This document shows positions 18,594 to 28,104 of a stretch of 64,000 bases of DNA, in pieces (position 1 is the stretch's first letter; every line of letters begins with the position of its first letter). Origin of the DNA: Tropicimonas sp. IMCC6043 (lineage in GTDB: Bacteria; Pseudomonadota; Alphaproteobacteria; Rhodobacterales; Rhodobacteraceae); the NCBI RefSeq assembly GCF_004146235.1, contig NZ_SELO01000014.1, forward strand, positions 44,498 to 108,497, read 5' to 3'. The notes under the pieces were generated by a model. The model worked only from the letters and a program-made list of their open reading frames with translations, had not been told where the DNA came from and did no database searches. The translations under genes and the position numbers were made by a program.

Positions 18594-19775
18594 TTACTTG
18601 AAGAGGCCGTCGCGGAGCCGCGTCAACCCGCGCCGCACCTCGTCCAGATCCGCCACCATGGCGACACGGATGAACCCCGCGCCGGGATTCCCGTCGCCCG
18701 CATCGCGTCCGAGATAGGCGCCCGGAAGGACCCGGACGCCGGATGCGCCGTAAAGCTTGCGCGCTGCCGCCTCGCCATCTTCGACGGGCAACCAGAGAAA
18801 GAACCCGCCCTCGGGGCCGGCATAGCCCGGCACGCCTTCGAAGATCCGGTCGGCGAGGCGGTATTTCTCCTGGTAGAGTTCAAGCGACGCCGCAACATGC
18901 GTCTCGTCGGCCCAGACGCGCTCGGCCACGCGCTGGAGCGGCAATGGGAGCGGCGCTCCGGCATAGGCGCGGAGCTGACGGATGCGCGCGAGGCTGGTCG
19001 GACCGCCGGCGACGAAGCCCGAACGCAGGCCCGGCAGGTTGGACCGCTTGGAAAGCGAGTGGAAGATCACCACCCGCTCGGGGTCCGCGCCACGGTCCGA
19101 GGCAACTTGGAGCGCGCCGACGGGCGGGGTGTCGCGGTAGATCTCGGAATAGCATTCGTCGGCGAAGATCCTGAAATCGTGCCGCTCCGCGAGATCCAGC
19201 AGGCGCATCCAGTAGGCCCGGTCGGCCACCGCGCCTTGCGGGTTCGAGGGCGAGCAGACATAGGCGATGGCGACCCGGTCGAGCAGCTCGGGCGGAAGCG
19301 CAGCATAATCGGGCAGGAAGCCGGTCTCGGCGGCCGCCGGAACATAGACCGGCTCCGCAGCGACGCTCAGTGCGGCCACCGCATAGACCTGGTAAAACGG
19401 GTTCGGCACCAGCACCACGGGCGCACGCCCATGCTTCTGTTCCGGACAGAGGGCGATCGCGGCGCCGAAGAGCCCCTCGCGCGTGCCGTTCAGCGCCATG
19501 ACCTGGGTTTCAGGATCGATCCGGACGTCGTAGCGGCGCGCGACCCAGTTGGAGATGGCGGCACGCAGCTCCGGTGTTCCATCATTCGGCGGGTATTTGG
19601 CGAAACCCGAGACATTGTCCGCCAGCACCTCGGCCACGAAGTCCGGCATGGCATGGCGCGGCTCGCCGATAGTCATGTCAATGACATCGCCTCCCGGCTC
19701 GATATCGGCCAGGAGCGTCCGCAGCCGCGGAAACGCGTATTCGGGAAGGTCCGCAAACCTCTCTGGGAACGTCAT
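18594..19775 (-). CDS. Class I/II PLP-dependent aminotransferase (DapC-like)
   Basis: This enzyme transfers an amino group between an amino acid and a 2-oxo acid. The 393-residue product has GTREGLF, the CSPSNPQG substrate/cofactor segment, ADECYSEIY, and [14 protein letters not shown] with the PLP Lys243. The SNLPGLR form of the lysine motif is common in succinyldiaminopimelate and related aminotransferases, so a role in lysine or diaminopimelate synthesis is plausible but not proven. It ends 17 nt before the ftsK start, so the two are probably co-transcribed. Confidence 0.9.
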   Translation of the reverse strand: MTFPERFADLPEYAFPRLRTLLADIEPGGDVIDMTIGEPRHAMPDFVAEVLADNVSGFAKYPPNDGTPELRAAISNWVARRYDVRIDPETQVMALNGTREGLFGAAIALCPEQKHGRAPVVLVPNPFYQVYAVAALSVAAEPVYVPAAAETGFLPDYAALPPELLDRVAIAYVCSPSNPQGAVADRAYWMRLLDLAERHDFRIFADECYSEIYRDTPPVGALQVASDRGADPERVVIFHSLSKRSNLPGLRSGFVAGGPTSLARIRQLRAYAGAPLPLPLQRVAERVWADETHVAASLELYQEKYRLADRIFEGVPGYAGPEGGFFLWLPVEDGEAAARKLYGASGVRVLPGAYLGRDAGDGNPGAGFIRVAMVADLDEVRRGLTRLRDGLFK

Positions 19776-19909
19776 GCGCTCGGTTTCTGTACTGCCTCAG
19801 GACACGGGGTCATACCGCCCCGTTTGCCAGCAGAGTAGCCAGTGACGGCGCCCGGGTCCAGAAAATGTCGCAAGACTCCCCGGGGCTTGTGGCATTTGCG
19901 CCAGAGCGC

Positions 19910-21238
19910 TCAGGGGAGCGCCGCCTCGGCCGCCGCGCCGAGCCGGAGAAGCGCCTCCTCGCGCATCGGCGGGGCGAGGAAACTGACGCCGGTGCCGGGA
20001 TGACCGGTCGGCAGAGTCAGGCCGCAGAGCCCGAGAAGATTGCCGATGCGCGTGTTGCGCAGGGCAAGGAGGTTCTCGGCGTTGAAGAACGCGACATCGG
20101 CTCCGACCTCGGCGATTTTCGGGGGCAGGCTCGGCACGGTCGGCACCAACACCGCGTCGAATCCGGCGGTCTCGGCGAGATAGCGAGCGCGCAGATCCTC
20201 TAGCTCCTCCCATGCGGCGACATAGTCGGGCCCGGAAACCTCGAGGCCACCCTGGAAGCGTTGCAGGATCGCCGGATACATCAGCTCCGGTTGCGCCTCG
20301 ATCGCGTCCTTCCAGGTGCCGTAGGCCTCGGGTGCGTAGAGCAACGGGGACAACGCCAGCGCCTCGGCGACGACCGGCAGCTTCCGGCGTTCGATCACCG
20401 CTCCAGCGCTGGCGAGCCGCTCGACGGCGCTCTCGAAACCGGCGAGCGGCTCGGCGCGGATCTCCTCGAGCGCGACGGTCTCGAGCACCATGAGACGCCT
20501 GCCGGCGAGCGTTGCGCCGGTCAGGTCGGCCGGTTTGCCACCCTCGAGCACGGCGAGCAGCAGCGCGGCATCCTCGACGCTGCGGCTGAGCGGGCCGATC
20601 GTGTCGAAACGCGGACAGAGCGGCACGATCCCCTGGAGAGACAGCCGGCCATGGCTGGTCTTGAGGCCGACGAGATCGTTCCAGGCCGCCGGCAGGCGCA
20701 CCGACCCGCCGGTATCCGAGCCGATCGCCGCGGGGGCGAGACCGTAGGCCACCGAGGTCGCCGCGCCCGAGGACGAGCCGCCGGACACCGCCTCGGGATC
20801 GTTCACGCAGGGCGGCGAGGCGGTGACCGGGTTGAACCCGAGGCCGGAAAAAGCGAGCTCGCTCATATGGGTCTTGCCGAGGCAGACGAGGCCGGCGGCA
20901 GTGGCGTTGCGCAGCATCTCCGCATCGGCGCCGGGCACGCGCCCCTTGAGCAACGCGCTGCCAGCCTCGGTCTCGATGCCGGCGGTGTCGACGAGGTCCT
21001 TCCAGCTCACCGGCACACCGTCGAGCGCGCCGCGGCGCCCTCCGCTCTGCGCACGGGCACGCGCCGCCATCGCCTCGTCGAGCGCCCGCTGCCGCGTCGG
21101 ACGGACGTAGATCCGGTCGCCATAGGGATGCGTGTCGATCGCCTCGAGAAAGGCTTCGGCCAGAGCCACCGGGTCGATCCGCAGATCCCCGATCCCGCGC
21201 CCCAGCTCGGCTGCGCTCATCTTCAGCCACGCATCCAT
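19910..21238 (-). CDS. Amidase (amidase-signature family)
   Basis: This enzyme hydrolyses an amide bond with a Ser-cisSer-Lys triad. In the 442-residue product Lys80 lies in PVSWKDL, the cis-serine in VSGGSSSGAA (155-157), and nucleophile Ser179 in GSDTGGSVR. The ATG at 21238 is selected for its upstream GGAGG; a longer frame lacks a good ribosome site. It is related to GatA and to indole-acetamide/urea-type amidases, but with no gatB or gatC alongside it is unlikely to be the tRNA amidotransferase. It is divergent from the FAD monooxygenase gene. Confidence 0.9.
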   Translation of the reverse strand: MDAWLKMSAAELGRGIGDLRIDPVALAEAFLEAIDTHPYGDRIYVRPTRQRALDEAMAARARAQSGGRRGALDGVPVSWKDLVDTAGIETEAGSALLKGRVPGADAEMLRNATAAGLVCLGKTHMSELAFSGLGFNPVTASPPCVNDPEAVSGGSSSGAATSVAYGLAPAAIGSDTGGSVRLPAAWNDLVGLKTSHGRLSLQGIVPLCPRFDTIGPLSRSVEDAALLLAVLEGGKPADLTGATLAGRRLMVLETVALEEIRAEPLAGFESAVERLASAGAVIERRKLPVVAEALALSPLLYAPEAYGTWKDAIEAQPELMYPAILQRFQGGLEVSGPDYVAAWEELEDLRARYLAETAGFDAVLVPTVPSLPPKIAEVGADVAFFNAENLLALRNTRIGNLLGLCGLTLPTGHPGTGVSFLAPPMREEALLRLGAAAEAALP

Positions 21239-21327
21239 CTCCGCCTCCCGGAAAAACTCGCCTGCGCGGACCGTAGCGGCGGACCAGCGCATGGACAATC
21301 CCGCAGCGGGGCGTATGTCTGACGGCG

Positions 21328-22557
21328 ATGAAACATGATTGCGATATCCTGATCGTCGGCGGCGGGCTCAATGGTCCGGCGCTGGCGCTTGCGGCGGCCC
21401 AGGCGGGCCTCTCCTCCATCGTCGTCGACCGGCTGAGTGTCGCGGCGCGCAGCGATACCGGGTTCGACGGGCGCAGCTATGCGCTGGCGCTCGCCTCGCA
21501 GCGCCTGCTGGCCGCCATCGGCATCTGGGAGCGCGTCGCGAACGAAGCACAGCCGATCCTGCATATCGTGACCAGCGACGGGCGGGCCGGAGAAGGCCCG
21601 GTCTGGCCCTTCGCGATGCATTTCGACAATGGCGAGATCGACGAAGGCGCCATGGGCTTCATGCTCGAAGACCGCTACCTGCGCCAGGCGCTTCTCGATG
21701 CCATCGAAGCGAACCCGCTGGTGACCACGCGCTCCGGTGAGGATGTCATCGCGCAGGAGATCACGCCGGAATCGGCGCGGATCACGCTGGCCTCCGGCGA
21801 AAGCCTGACCGGTGCGCTGCTGGTCGGCGCGGACGGACGCACGTCCGGCGTGTGCCGGCGCGCGGGCATCCGGCGAACCGGATGGGACTACGGGCAGACC
21901 GCGCTGGTCTGCGCCGTCGAGCACGAGCTGCCGCATGGCGGCACGGCGCACCAGTTCTTCATGCCGTCCGGGCCTCTGGCGATCCTGCCGTTGCCCGGCA
22001 ACCGCAGTTCCATCGTCTGGAGCGAGGCCACCGAGACCGCCGAGCGGATCGCCGCGCTGGACGATGCGGGCTTCCTCGAAGCCTTGCGCCCGCGCTTCGG
22101 CGATTTCCTGGGGGACATCCGGCTGGCGGGCGCGCGCTTCAGCTACCCGCTCAACCTGACCATGGCGAACCGGATTGTCGGGGAAAGGCTGGCGTTGATC
22201 GGGGATGCGGCGCAAGGCGTGCACCCGATCGCCGGCCAGGGCTTCAACCAGGGGCTCGTGGATGTTGCAACGCTCGTCCAGGTGCTGGCAGAAGCGCGGC
22301 GGCGTGGCGAGGATATCGGTTCGTCGCTCGTCCTGGAACGCCACCGCGCCTGGCGCAGCTTCGACCGGAGCGCCCTCGCCCTCGGCATGGACACCGTCAA
22401 CCGGCTCTTTTCAAACGACAATCCGCTGCTTCGGCTCGGCCGCGACATCGGCATGGCGGCGATCGACCGGATGCCTGGCCTGCGCCGCGCCTTCATCCGC
22501 GAAGCCGCGGGCGTCACTGGCGATATCCCGAACCTGCTGAAGGGCCGGCCCGCCTGA
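21328..22557 (+). CDS. FAD-dependent monooxygenase, UbiH/UbiF/VisC/COQ6 family
   Basis: This is a probable ring hydroxylase of ubiquinone biosynthesis. The 409-residue product starts with the dinucleotide-binding motif DILIVGGGLNGPALALAAA. It carries the central GADG motif region (VGADGRTSGVCRRAG) and the family signature GERLALIGDAAQGVHPIAGQGFNQG, which binds the FAD ribityl chain. Length and motifs are those of UbiH-type proteins. Which ring position it hydroxylates cannot be decided here. The gene is monocistronic and converges on the Trm112/LON pair. Confidence 0.92.
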   Translation: MKHDCDILIVGGGLNGPALALAAAQAGLSSIVVDRLSVAARSDTGFDGRSYALALASQRLLAAIGIWERVANEAQPILHIVTSDGRAGEGPVWPFAMHFDNGEIDEGAMGFMLEDRYLRQALLDAIEANPLVTTRSGEDVIAQEITPESARITLASGESLTGALLVGADGRTSGVCRRAGIRRTGWDYGQTALVCAVEHELPHGGTAHQFFMPSGPLAILPLPGNRSSIVWSEATETAERIAALDDAGFLEALRPRFGDFLGDIRLAGARFSYPLNLTMANRIVGERLALIGDAAQGVHPIAGQGFNQGLVDVATLVQVLAEARRRGEDIGSSLVLERHRAWRSFDRSALALGMDTVNRLFSNDNPLLRLGRDIGMAAIDRMPGLRRAFIREAAGVTGDIPNLLKGRPA

Positions 22558-22637
22558 ACCCGCGCCCCCGGACTGGCACTGGCGGTCCTACAAGAGCGCG
22601 GGGCAAGCACCTCTGCGCGCCTCGGAGGCCGCGCCAG

Positions 22638-22826
22638 TCAGTCGAGCTTTCGCGCCTCGTCCACCAGCAGGATCGGAATGCCGTTGCGGATCGGATAGGC
22701 CAGCCGCGCGACGCGGGAGATGAGCTCCTGGTGCTCCGCGTCATAGTGCAGGGTTGTGCGGGTCTGCGGACAGACCAGCGCCTCGAGCATCCTGCGATCG
22801 TGAAGCGGCGTCGGCGCCTCGGTCAT
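22638..22826 (-). CDS. Trm112/YcaR-family small protein
   Basis: The 62-residue product belongs to the Trm112p-like family ([16 protein letters not shown] at the start, [11 protein letters not shown] later). Eukaryotic Trm112 activates methyltransferases; the bacterial role is not established. The usual zinc-type cysteines are mostly absent; only one CP pair is visible. The start overlaps the stop of the LON-domain gene by 4 bp, so the two are translated together. The small size and codon use agree with a real gene. Confidence 0.88.
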   Translation of the reverse strand: MTEAPTPLHDRRMLEALVCPQTRTTLHYDAEHQELISRVARLAYPIRNGIPILLVDEARKLD

Positions 22827-23461
22827 TGCATCACCTCAGAGCCGTCCTCGCCGGAATGGAGCGAGAACTCCATCAGCGCTGTCAGCGTCTCGCGCCGGTC
22901 CGATAGGCTCGGCGCTTCCAGCAGCGCCTGCTTGTCGCCCACGTCGAAAGGCAGCAGCATCGACAGCGAATTGATCATCAGTTCGTCATCGGCCTCCTTG
23001 ATACTGTCCCAGTCGGTCGAGAGACCGCGAATCTCGAAGAACCGCGCCAGAAGCTCCAGAAAGGCGGTGCGATGGAAGCTCGGGTCCCGTTCCTGGGTGC
23101 CGAGATCGCGGGCGAAACCGGACCAGTCGACATCGGCGCGAATGTAAGGCGTGAAACCCTCGACCTCGGCGCGCAACCGGAATCGGGAGATTCCGGTGAG
23201 CGTGATCATGTATCGACCGTCCTCGGTTTCCGAGAAGCCGGTGACGCGGCCGGCACAGCCGATCGCGTTGAGCCCTGCCCCTTGCCCCTCGCGCGGCTGG
23301 ATCATGCCGATCAGCCGGTGCGATGTCTTCAGCGTGTCGTCGAGCATCGCAAGATAGCGCGGCTCGAAGATATGCAGCGGCAAACGGGCGCGCGGCAGGA
23401 GCAGCGCACCGGGAAGGGGAAAGACCGGAATCCGCTCCGGCAGGTCAGCCTCGGTGATCAT
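22823..23461 (-). CDS. LON substrate-binding (N-terminal) domain protein
   Basis: The 212-residue product is a stand-alone LON N-domain with no AAA or protease part. It shows [30 protein letters not shown] at the start (read as adjoining short motifs), GMIQPREG and GCAGRVTGF. Such proteins are widespread in alphaproteobacteria; a role in substrate recognition or an adaptor function is assumed from the domain. It sits between a thioredoxin-like chaperone gene (27 nt upstream) and the Trm112 gene, which makes a small proteostasis-flavoured operon. Confidence 0.9.
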   Translation of the reverse strand: MITEADLPERIPVFPLPGALLLPRARLPLHIFEPRYLAMLDDTLKTSHRLIGMIQPREGQGAGLNAIGCAGRVTGFSETEDGRYMITLTGISRFRLRAEVEGFTPYIRADVDWSGFARDLGTQERDPSFHRTAFLELLARFFEIRGLSTDWDSIKEADDELMINSLSMLLPFDVGDKQALLEAPSLSDRRETLTALMEFSLHSGEDGSEVMQ

Positions 23462-23487
23462 AACGCCAAGGTAGCGGGATTACCGCG

Positions 23488-24408
23488 TCAGGCAAATATC
23501 AGCGAACTGAGCTTGCGTCGGCCGTTGAGGACCACCGGGTCTGTCGGCTTCAGAGCCTCGAAAATGGTCAGGAGCTGCGCCTTGGCCGCGCCGTCCTTCC
23601 ACTCGCGATCGCGGCGGAAGAGTTCCAGCAGTTCGGCGACGGCCTCCTCGGTCTTGCCAGAGGCATGCAGCGCCGTGGCGAGGTCGAGACGCGCCTGGTG
23701 GTTGCCCGGGTCCGCCTCGACGGCGGCGCGCAGATCGGTCAGCGGGCCGGCATCGGCTGCCTGGCGCGCGAGGCCGAGTTGGGCGCGGGCGGCCTCCACT
23801 TCCGGCTTTCCAACGAGTTCTGCCGAGGCGCTGTCGAGGAAGGCCTGCGCCTTGTCGAGCTCGCCAAGCGCGATATGAGCGCGGACCATGCCGCCGAAGG
23901 CCGCTGCATTGGTCGGCTCCTCGCCGAGCACCGCCGCGAAAGTCTGCGCGGCATCGACGACGGCGCCCTCGGCCAACATGGCCTCAGCCGCCTCGAGCGC
24001 TTCACTGAGACCGCCATCGCCTGCGAGCGCGGCGATGCGGCTGACGAATTCGTTCACGGCGCTCTGCGGTTGCGCGCCCTGGAACATTTGCGCGACCTGG
24101 CCCTGGTAGAAGGCGACGACCGTCGGGATCGATTGCAGCGGCAGGCCCTGCTGTGCCAGCATCTGGGCCAGGCGCTGGTTCTGATCGACATCGATCTTGA
24201 CCATCTTCACCTTGCCCTTCGCAGCCGTCACCGCCTGTTCGAGGATCGGACCGAGCGTCCGGCAGGGCGCGCACCAGGTCGCCCAGAAATCGACGATGAC
24301 CGGCACCTCCTGAGAGGCGTCGATAACGTCTGCCATGAAGGTCTCTTCGGTGCCGTCCTTGATCAGGCCGGCGGCGGGTTGGGACGGGCTCTGGCCGAAT
24401 TCAAGCAT
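23488..24408 (-). CDS. cnoX: Thioredoxin-TPR protein (CnoX/YbbN-like)
   Basis: This is a chaperedoxin-type protein that protects clients from oxidation and hands them to GroEL or DnaK. The 306-residue product has an N-terminal thioredoxin fold with active-site motif WCAPC (Cys46, Cys49), followed by SIPTVVAFYQG. A C-terminal tetratricopeptide half is rich in Ala/Leu/Glu helices from about residue 140. E. coli CnoX lacks the second redox cysteine, so the intact CAPC here suggests real redox activity, as in Caulobacter. It follows xthA by 70 nt and leads the LON/Trm112 genes. Confidence 0.85.
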   Translation of the reverse strand: MLEFGQSPSQPAAGLIKDGTEETFMADVIDASQEVPVIVDFWATWCAPCRTLGPILEQAVTAAKGKVKMVKIDVDQNQRLAQMLAQQGLPLQSIPTVVAFYQGQVAQMFQGAQPQSAVNEFVSRIAALAGDGGLSEALEAAEAMLAEGAVVDAAQTFAAVLGEEPTNAAAFGGMVRAHIALGELDKAQAFLDSASAELVGKPEVEAARAQLGLARQAADAGPLTDLRAAVEADPGNHQARLDLATALHASGKTEEAVAELLELFRRDREWKDGAAKAQLLTIFEALKPTDPVVLNGRRKLSSLIFA

Positions 24409-24478
24409 CGGTGGCTCCTGTTGTCATGGGTTGGGCGATAGATGGCCCATGCGGCAGCCCCTTGCAAGGGGCCGCGGG

Positions 24479-25267
24479 TCAGAGGTCGAATCGCGCCAGA
24501 ACCGGGGCATGGTCCGACGGTTTCTCCCAGCCGCGCGCCTGCCGAAGGATCCGGCTCGAATGCGCTGCGCCGGCGATGTCGGGCGTCGCCCAGACATGGT
24601 CGAGCCGGCGGCCCTTGTCGGCCGCGTCCCAGTCGCGCGCCCGATAGGACCACCAGGAATAGAGCTTGCCCTCGGGAATGTCGGCGCGGGTCACGTCGAC
24701 CCATCCGCCTGCCTCTTGAGTCTCGGCGAGGCGCTCGACCTCGACGGGTGTGTGGCTCACCACCTTCAGGAGCTGTTTGTGGCTCCAGACGTCGTCCTCG
24801 CGCGGCGCGATGTTCAGGTCGCCCACAAGGATCGCCCGTTCGGGCCGGTGCTCGCGGAACCAGTCGCGCATTCCGGCAAGGTAGTCGAGCTTCTGGCCGA
24901 ATTTCTCGTTCACCTCGCGGTCCGGCACGTCACCGCCGGCAGGCACGTAGAAATTGTGCAGCACGACGCCGTTCTCGAGACGCGCCGCCACATGCCGGGC
25001 ATGGCCGAGATCGGCGAAATCCTTGTCGCCCAGGTCTTCGATGGGATGCCTGGACAGGATCGCGACGCCGTTATAGCCCTTCTGCCCGCGCGCGATCATG
25101 TAGGGATAGCCGAGATTTGCGAAGATCTCCGCCGGGATTTTCTCCACCGGGCTCTTGCATTCCTGCAGGCAGAGGATGTCCGGTCCCTCCTCGCGCAGGA
25201 ATTGCGCCACGAGCGGCGCACGCAGGCGCACCGAGTTGATGTTCCAGGTGGCGAGGGAAAAGGGCAT
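24479..25267 (-). CDS. xthA: Exodeoxyribonuclease III (AP endonuclease)
   Basis: This base-excision repair enzyme cuts at abasic sites and trims 3' ends. The 262-residue product shows the complete EEP-family set: LATWNINSVR, LCLQECK (metal-binding Glu), GYNGVAILSR, VGDLNIAP, LDHVWATPDI and the terminal SDHAPV. The ATG at 25267 (MPFSLATWN) matches the family N-terminus, and longer frames are spurious. A palindromic hairpin without T-run separates it from cnoX. Confidence 0.94.
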   Translation of the reverse strand: MPFSLATWNINSVRLRAPLVAQFLREEGPDILCLQECKSPVEKIPAEIFANLGYPYMIARGQKGYNGVAILSRHPIEDLGDKDFADLGHARHVAARLENGVVLHNFYVPAGGDVPDREVNEKFGQKLDYLAGMRDWFREHRPERAILVGDLNIAPREDDVWSHKQLLKVVSHTPVEVERLAETQEAGGWVDVTRADIPEGKLYSWWSYRARDWDAADKGRRLDHVWATPDIAGAAHSSRILRQARGWEKPSDHAPVLARFDL

Positions 25268-25456
25268 GGGCGGGCTCCGGCTGATTTCGCCCTCCCCTAC
25301 CCCGTTTGCGCGACGCATCCAAGCGCATGGAACGTGCCGGAGGAGGATGACGGAACGCCGGGTCGAGGCGGCCGCATACACGGCTCTTCGATGGAGAGAC
25401 GGCTGGCGCGACCCTGCCTGCACGCGTCACGTCGTTGCCCTGTCACCACGCGGATG

Positions 25457-25483
25457 AAAAAAGCCCGGGCATAAAGCCCGGGC
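25457..25483 (-). terminator. Rho-independent terminator downstream of cenR
   Basis: A perfect 8-bp stem (GCCCGGGC on both arms, 5-nt loop) is followed on the minus strand by six T. It lies 105 nt beyond the cenR stop. The rest of the 320-bp gene-free stretch 25268-25587 shows nothing else I can name. Confidence 0.8.
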
Positions 25484-25587
25484 CAGTCCAACAGGGAGGT
25501 TGCCACGCCATAACCCCGACGCGACCAGGGGAGTGTAACCGGGAAATGGTTGCCACATCCCTTCATAACCGGCGGATGTGTCGCATT

Positions 25588-26274
25588 TTAGGCAACAAGA
25601 CGGTATCCACCCGATTCGGTGACGAGCAGCCGAGCGTTCGACGGGTCCGGCTCGATCTTCTGGCGCAGGCGATAGATATGGGTTTCCAGCGTGTGCGTCG
25701 TCACACCGGCATTGTAGCCCCAGACCTCGTGCAGAAGCACGTCGCGCGCCACCACGCCCTCGGTGGCGCGGTAGAGGAACTTGAGGATGTTGGTTTCCTT
25801 TTCGGTCAGCCGGATCTTCCGCTCGTCCTCGGTGATCAGCATCTTCATCGCCGGCTTGAACATGTAGGGGCCGAGCTGGAACACGGCGTCTTCGGATTGC
25901 TCGTGCTGGCGAAGCTGGGCGCGGATGCGCGCGAGCAGGACCGGGAACTTGAAGGGCTTGGTAACATAGTCGTTCGCGCCGGCATCGAGGCCGAGAATCG
26001 TGTCGGCGTCGCTGTCGTGCCCCGTCAGCATCAGCACCGGGCACTTCACGCCCTGCTTGCGCATCAGGCGGCAGAGCTCGCGCCCGTCTGTATCGGGCAG
26101 CCCGACATCGAGGATGACGAGGTCGAAGACCCCGGCCTTGACCTTCTCCATCGCCTCGTGCCCGTCCCCGGCCTCGAAGACGTCGAAATCCTCCGTCATC
26201 ACGAGCTGCTCGCTCAATGCCTCGCGCAGGTCCGATTCGTCATCGACGAGTAGAATCTTTTTCAGATTTGCCAT
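25588..26274 (-). CDS. cenR: OmpR/PhoB-type response regulator (CenR-like)
   Basis: This is a DNA-binding response regulator. The 228-residue product has a receiver domain with acidic pocket DDES (11-14) and phospho-acceptor Asp56 in VILDVGLPDTDG, then TGHD and the conserved Lys in TKPFKFP. A winged-helix effector domain ends YRLRQKIEPDPSNARLLVTESGGYRLVA. The C-terminal half strongly recalls CenR, the essential cell-envelope regulator of Caulobacter and Rhodobacter. The partner kinase CenK is not adjacent. The gene is monocistronic and divergent from ribA. Confidence 0.8.
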   Translation of the reverse strand: MANLKKILLVDDESDLREALSEQLVMTEDFDVFEAGDGHEAMEKVKAGVFDLVILDVGLPDTDGRELCRLMRKQGVKCPVLMLTGHDSDADTILGLDAGANDYVTKPFKFPVLLARIRAQLRQHEQSEDAVFQLGPYMFKPAMKMLITEDERKIRLTEKETNILKFLYRATEGVVARDVLLHEVWGYNAGVTTHTLETHIYRLRQKIEPDPSNARLLVTESGGYRLVA

Positions 26275-26438
26275 TCGGTTTTCTCCTGTGTCTTCAGGCG
26301 CAAATGCGGGTGCGTCACGGTTTCGACAAGAAATGCTGCAATCCGATCACGTCGTTGTGTCGAGACAGCGGGATTTGTTTCAGCTTCCGAGCCGAGCCCC
26401 GCCGTGCTATCGCGCCTCATCCGATCCCGCGAGGCCCG

Positions 26439-27521
26439 ATGCCGCTCTCACCGACCCCCGCCGAACGCCGCGCCCGTGCCCGCGCCGATCTGCGCATGGG
26501 GCTGCCGGTCTGCCTGACCCAGGGCGGCGCGGCGGCCCTGGTGGCAGCGGTCGAAACGCTGGGGCCGGTGCGCTTCGAACAGCTCACGGCAGGCGGTGCG
26601 GCGGTGATGGTGGTCACCGCGCGCCGCGCCGAGACGCTCAAGGCACGCGCCTATGACGGGGACCTGGCCCGGATCGAACTCCCTCCCGGAGCGAGCCTTG
26701 GATGGGCGCAGGCGGTGGCCGATCCGGTGGACGATCTTTCCGAGCCGATGAAGGGCCCCTTCCGGACCGCGCGCGGCGGCGACGTCGCGCTCCACCGCGC
26801 CGGCATCGCGCTGGCAAAGGAGGCGCGGCTTCTGCCGGCGGTCCTGTTTCATCCATGGGAGAGTGCCCAGGCCGCGCGGGCCGAGGGGCTGACGGTCCTC
26901 GACCTTGCCACCGACCTGCCACGCGAGGAGGGCGCGCGCTATTCGCATGTCGTCTCGGCGCGGCTGCCGATGGCGCTGGCCGAAGCCGGACGGCTCCACA
27001 TCTTCCGCCCCGACGACGGGGCCGAGGAGCATTACGCGGTCGAGATCGGCCAGCCCGACCGCGCAGCGCCGGTGCTGGCGCGGTTGCATTCGGCCTGTTT
27101 CACCGGCGATCTGCTCGGCTCGCTGAAATGCGATTGCGGGCCGCAGTTGCGCGGTGCGTTGAAGGAGATGGGCGAGGCGGGGGCCGGCGTGCTGCTTTAT
27201 CTCAACCAGGAGGGCCGGGGCATCGGGCTCGCCAACAAGATGCGCGCCTATGCGTTGCAAGACCAAGGGTTCGACACCGTCGAGGCGAACCACCGGCTGG
27301 GCTTCGAGGATGACGAGCGCGACTTCCGGATCGGCGCAGCGCTGCTGCGGGAGATGGGGTTTGGCGCGGTGCGGCTGATGACCAACAACCCCGCCAAGAT
27401 CGAGATGATGCGGGCGCAGGGGATCGAGGTCACCGAGCGGGTGCCGCTGAAGGTCGGTCACAACGAGATCAACGCTGGGTACCTTGCCACCAAGGCGGCC
27501 AAGTCGGGGCATCTGCTATGA
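26439..27521 (+). CDS. ribA: GTP cyclohydrolase II
   Basis: This enzyme opens the GTP ring in the first step of riboflavin synthesis. The 360-residue product has the zinc site CFTGDLLGSLKCDCG (cysteines about 220, 231, 233), then YLNQEGRGIGLANKMRAY and NNPAKIEMM near the end. The first 150 residues are an extra N-terminal region that resembles a degraded 3,4-DHBP synthase rather than a functional one. The ATG at 26439 is the first sensible start. It overlaps the next gene by 4 bp. I see no FMN riboswitch upstream. Confidence 0.9.
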   Translation: MPLSPTPAERRARARADLRMGLPVCLTQGGAAALVAAVETLGPVRFEQLTAGGAAVMVVTARRAETLKARAYDGDLARIELPPGASLGWAQAVADPVDDLSEPMKGPFRTARGGDVALHRAGIALAKEARLLPAVLFHPWESAQAARAEGLTVLDLATDLPREEGARYSHVVSARLPMALAEAGRLHIFRPDDGAEEHYAVEIGQPDRAAPVLARLHSACFTGDLLGSLKCDCGPQLRGALKEMGEAGAGVLLYLNQEGRGIGLANKMRAYALQDQGFDTVEANHRLGFEDDERDFRIGAALLREMGFGAVRLMTNNPAKIEMMRAQGIEVTERVPLKVGHNEINAGYLATKAAKSGHLL

Positions 27522-28012
27522 CGCCGGAAGAGCTCGTTTTGACCCCGCGCGGGTTGCTGTTCCTCAACCGGCGGTTCCCCGTGGCCATCGGTCGCGGCGG
27601 GCTCCGTTCCGACAAGCGCGAAGGCGACGGCGCGACGCCGCGGGGGGTGCATCATGTCGCCGGCCTTTACTACCGTCCCGACCGCGTCGCGCCGCCGGCG
27701 CCCTGGGCCGTGCCGATCGGGCCGGGCGATCTCTGGTCGGACGATCCGGCCGATCCCGACTACAATACACATGTCCGCCGGCCGCATGGCTTTGGCCACG
27801 AGCTTCTGCGGCGGGCCGACCGACTCTATGACATCGTGCTCACGACCGACTGGAACTGGCCGGACGCGGTGCCGGGCCGCGGCTCGGCGATCTTCCTGCA
27901 TGCCTGGCGCAAGCCGCGCCACCCAACCGAGGGCTGTATCGCACTGCGCCGCGACCATCTTGCCTGGATCGCGGCACGGGCTGCGCCGGGCACATCAATC
28001 CGTGTTCCCTGA
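27518..28012 (+). CDS. L,D-transpeptidase (YkuD-family) without signal peptide
   Basis: The 164-residue product has the YkuD catalytic pattern in GSAIFLHAWRKPRHPTEGCIAL, with His and Cys about 11 residues apart, and an earlier TPRGVHHVAGLYYRP segment. There is no signal peptide or membrane segment, unlike the enzyme at 3740-4312. This subgroup (YcfS/YafK-distant, DUF-like) is common in alphaproteobacteria next to ribA or alone. Its start overlaps ribA (ATGA), so the two are coupled. The absence of export signals leaves its site of action open. Confidence 0.85.
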   Translation: MTPEELVLTPRGLLFLNRRFPVAIGRGGLRSDKREGDGATPRGVHHVAGLYYRPDRVAPPAPWAVPIGPGDLWSDDPADPDYNTHVRRPHGFGHELLRRADRLYDIVLTTDWNWPDAVPGRGSAIFLHAWRKPRHPTEGCIALRRDHLAWIAARAAPGTSIRVP

Positions 28013-28104
28013 CAAAACGGGCCGGACCCGAAAACCGCATTCCAGGACCGAGAGTTGCCCCAAACGGACCCGCTGCAGTGTCGCCCGCGCGATCCGTTCA
28101 GCCG

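Noticed and set aside
15634..18717. A plus-strand open frame of over 1000 codons opposite ftsK
   Set aside because: It is the antisense of ftsK, is extremely rich in Arg/His/Gly/Leu as expected from GC-rich reverse frames, and has no recognisable motif.
19804..19823. Hairpin between the amidase and aminotransferase genes as a terminator
   Set aside because: The ACGGGG/CCCCGT stem is only 6 bp and is followed by just three T on the wrong strand for the amidase transcript.
24446..24472. GC-rich palindrome between xthA and cnoX as a terminator
   Set aside because: The stem GCCCCTT/AAGGGGC is perfect but no T-run follows on either strand, so I did not call a terminator.
26275..26438. An FMN riboswitch in front of ribA
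   Set aside because: I could not find the conserved core blocks of the RFN element, and ribA alone in this context is often unregulated by FMN.
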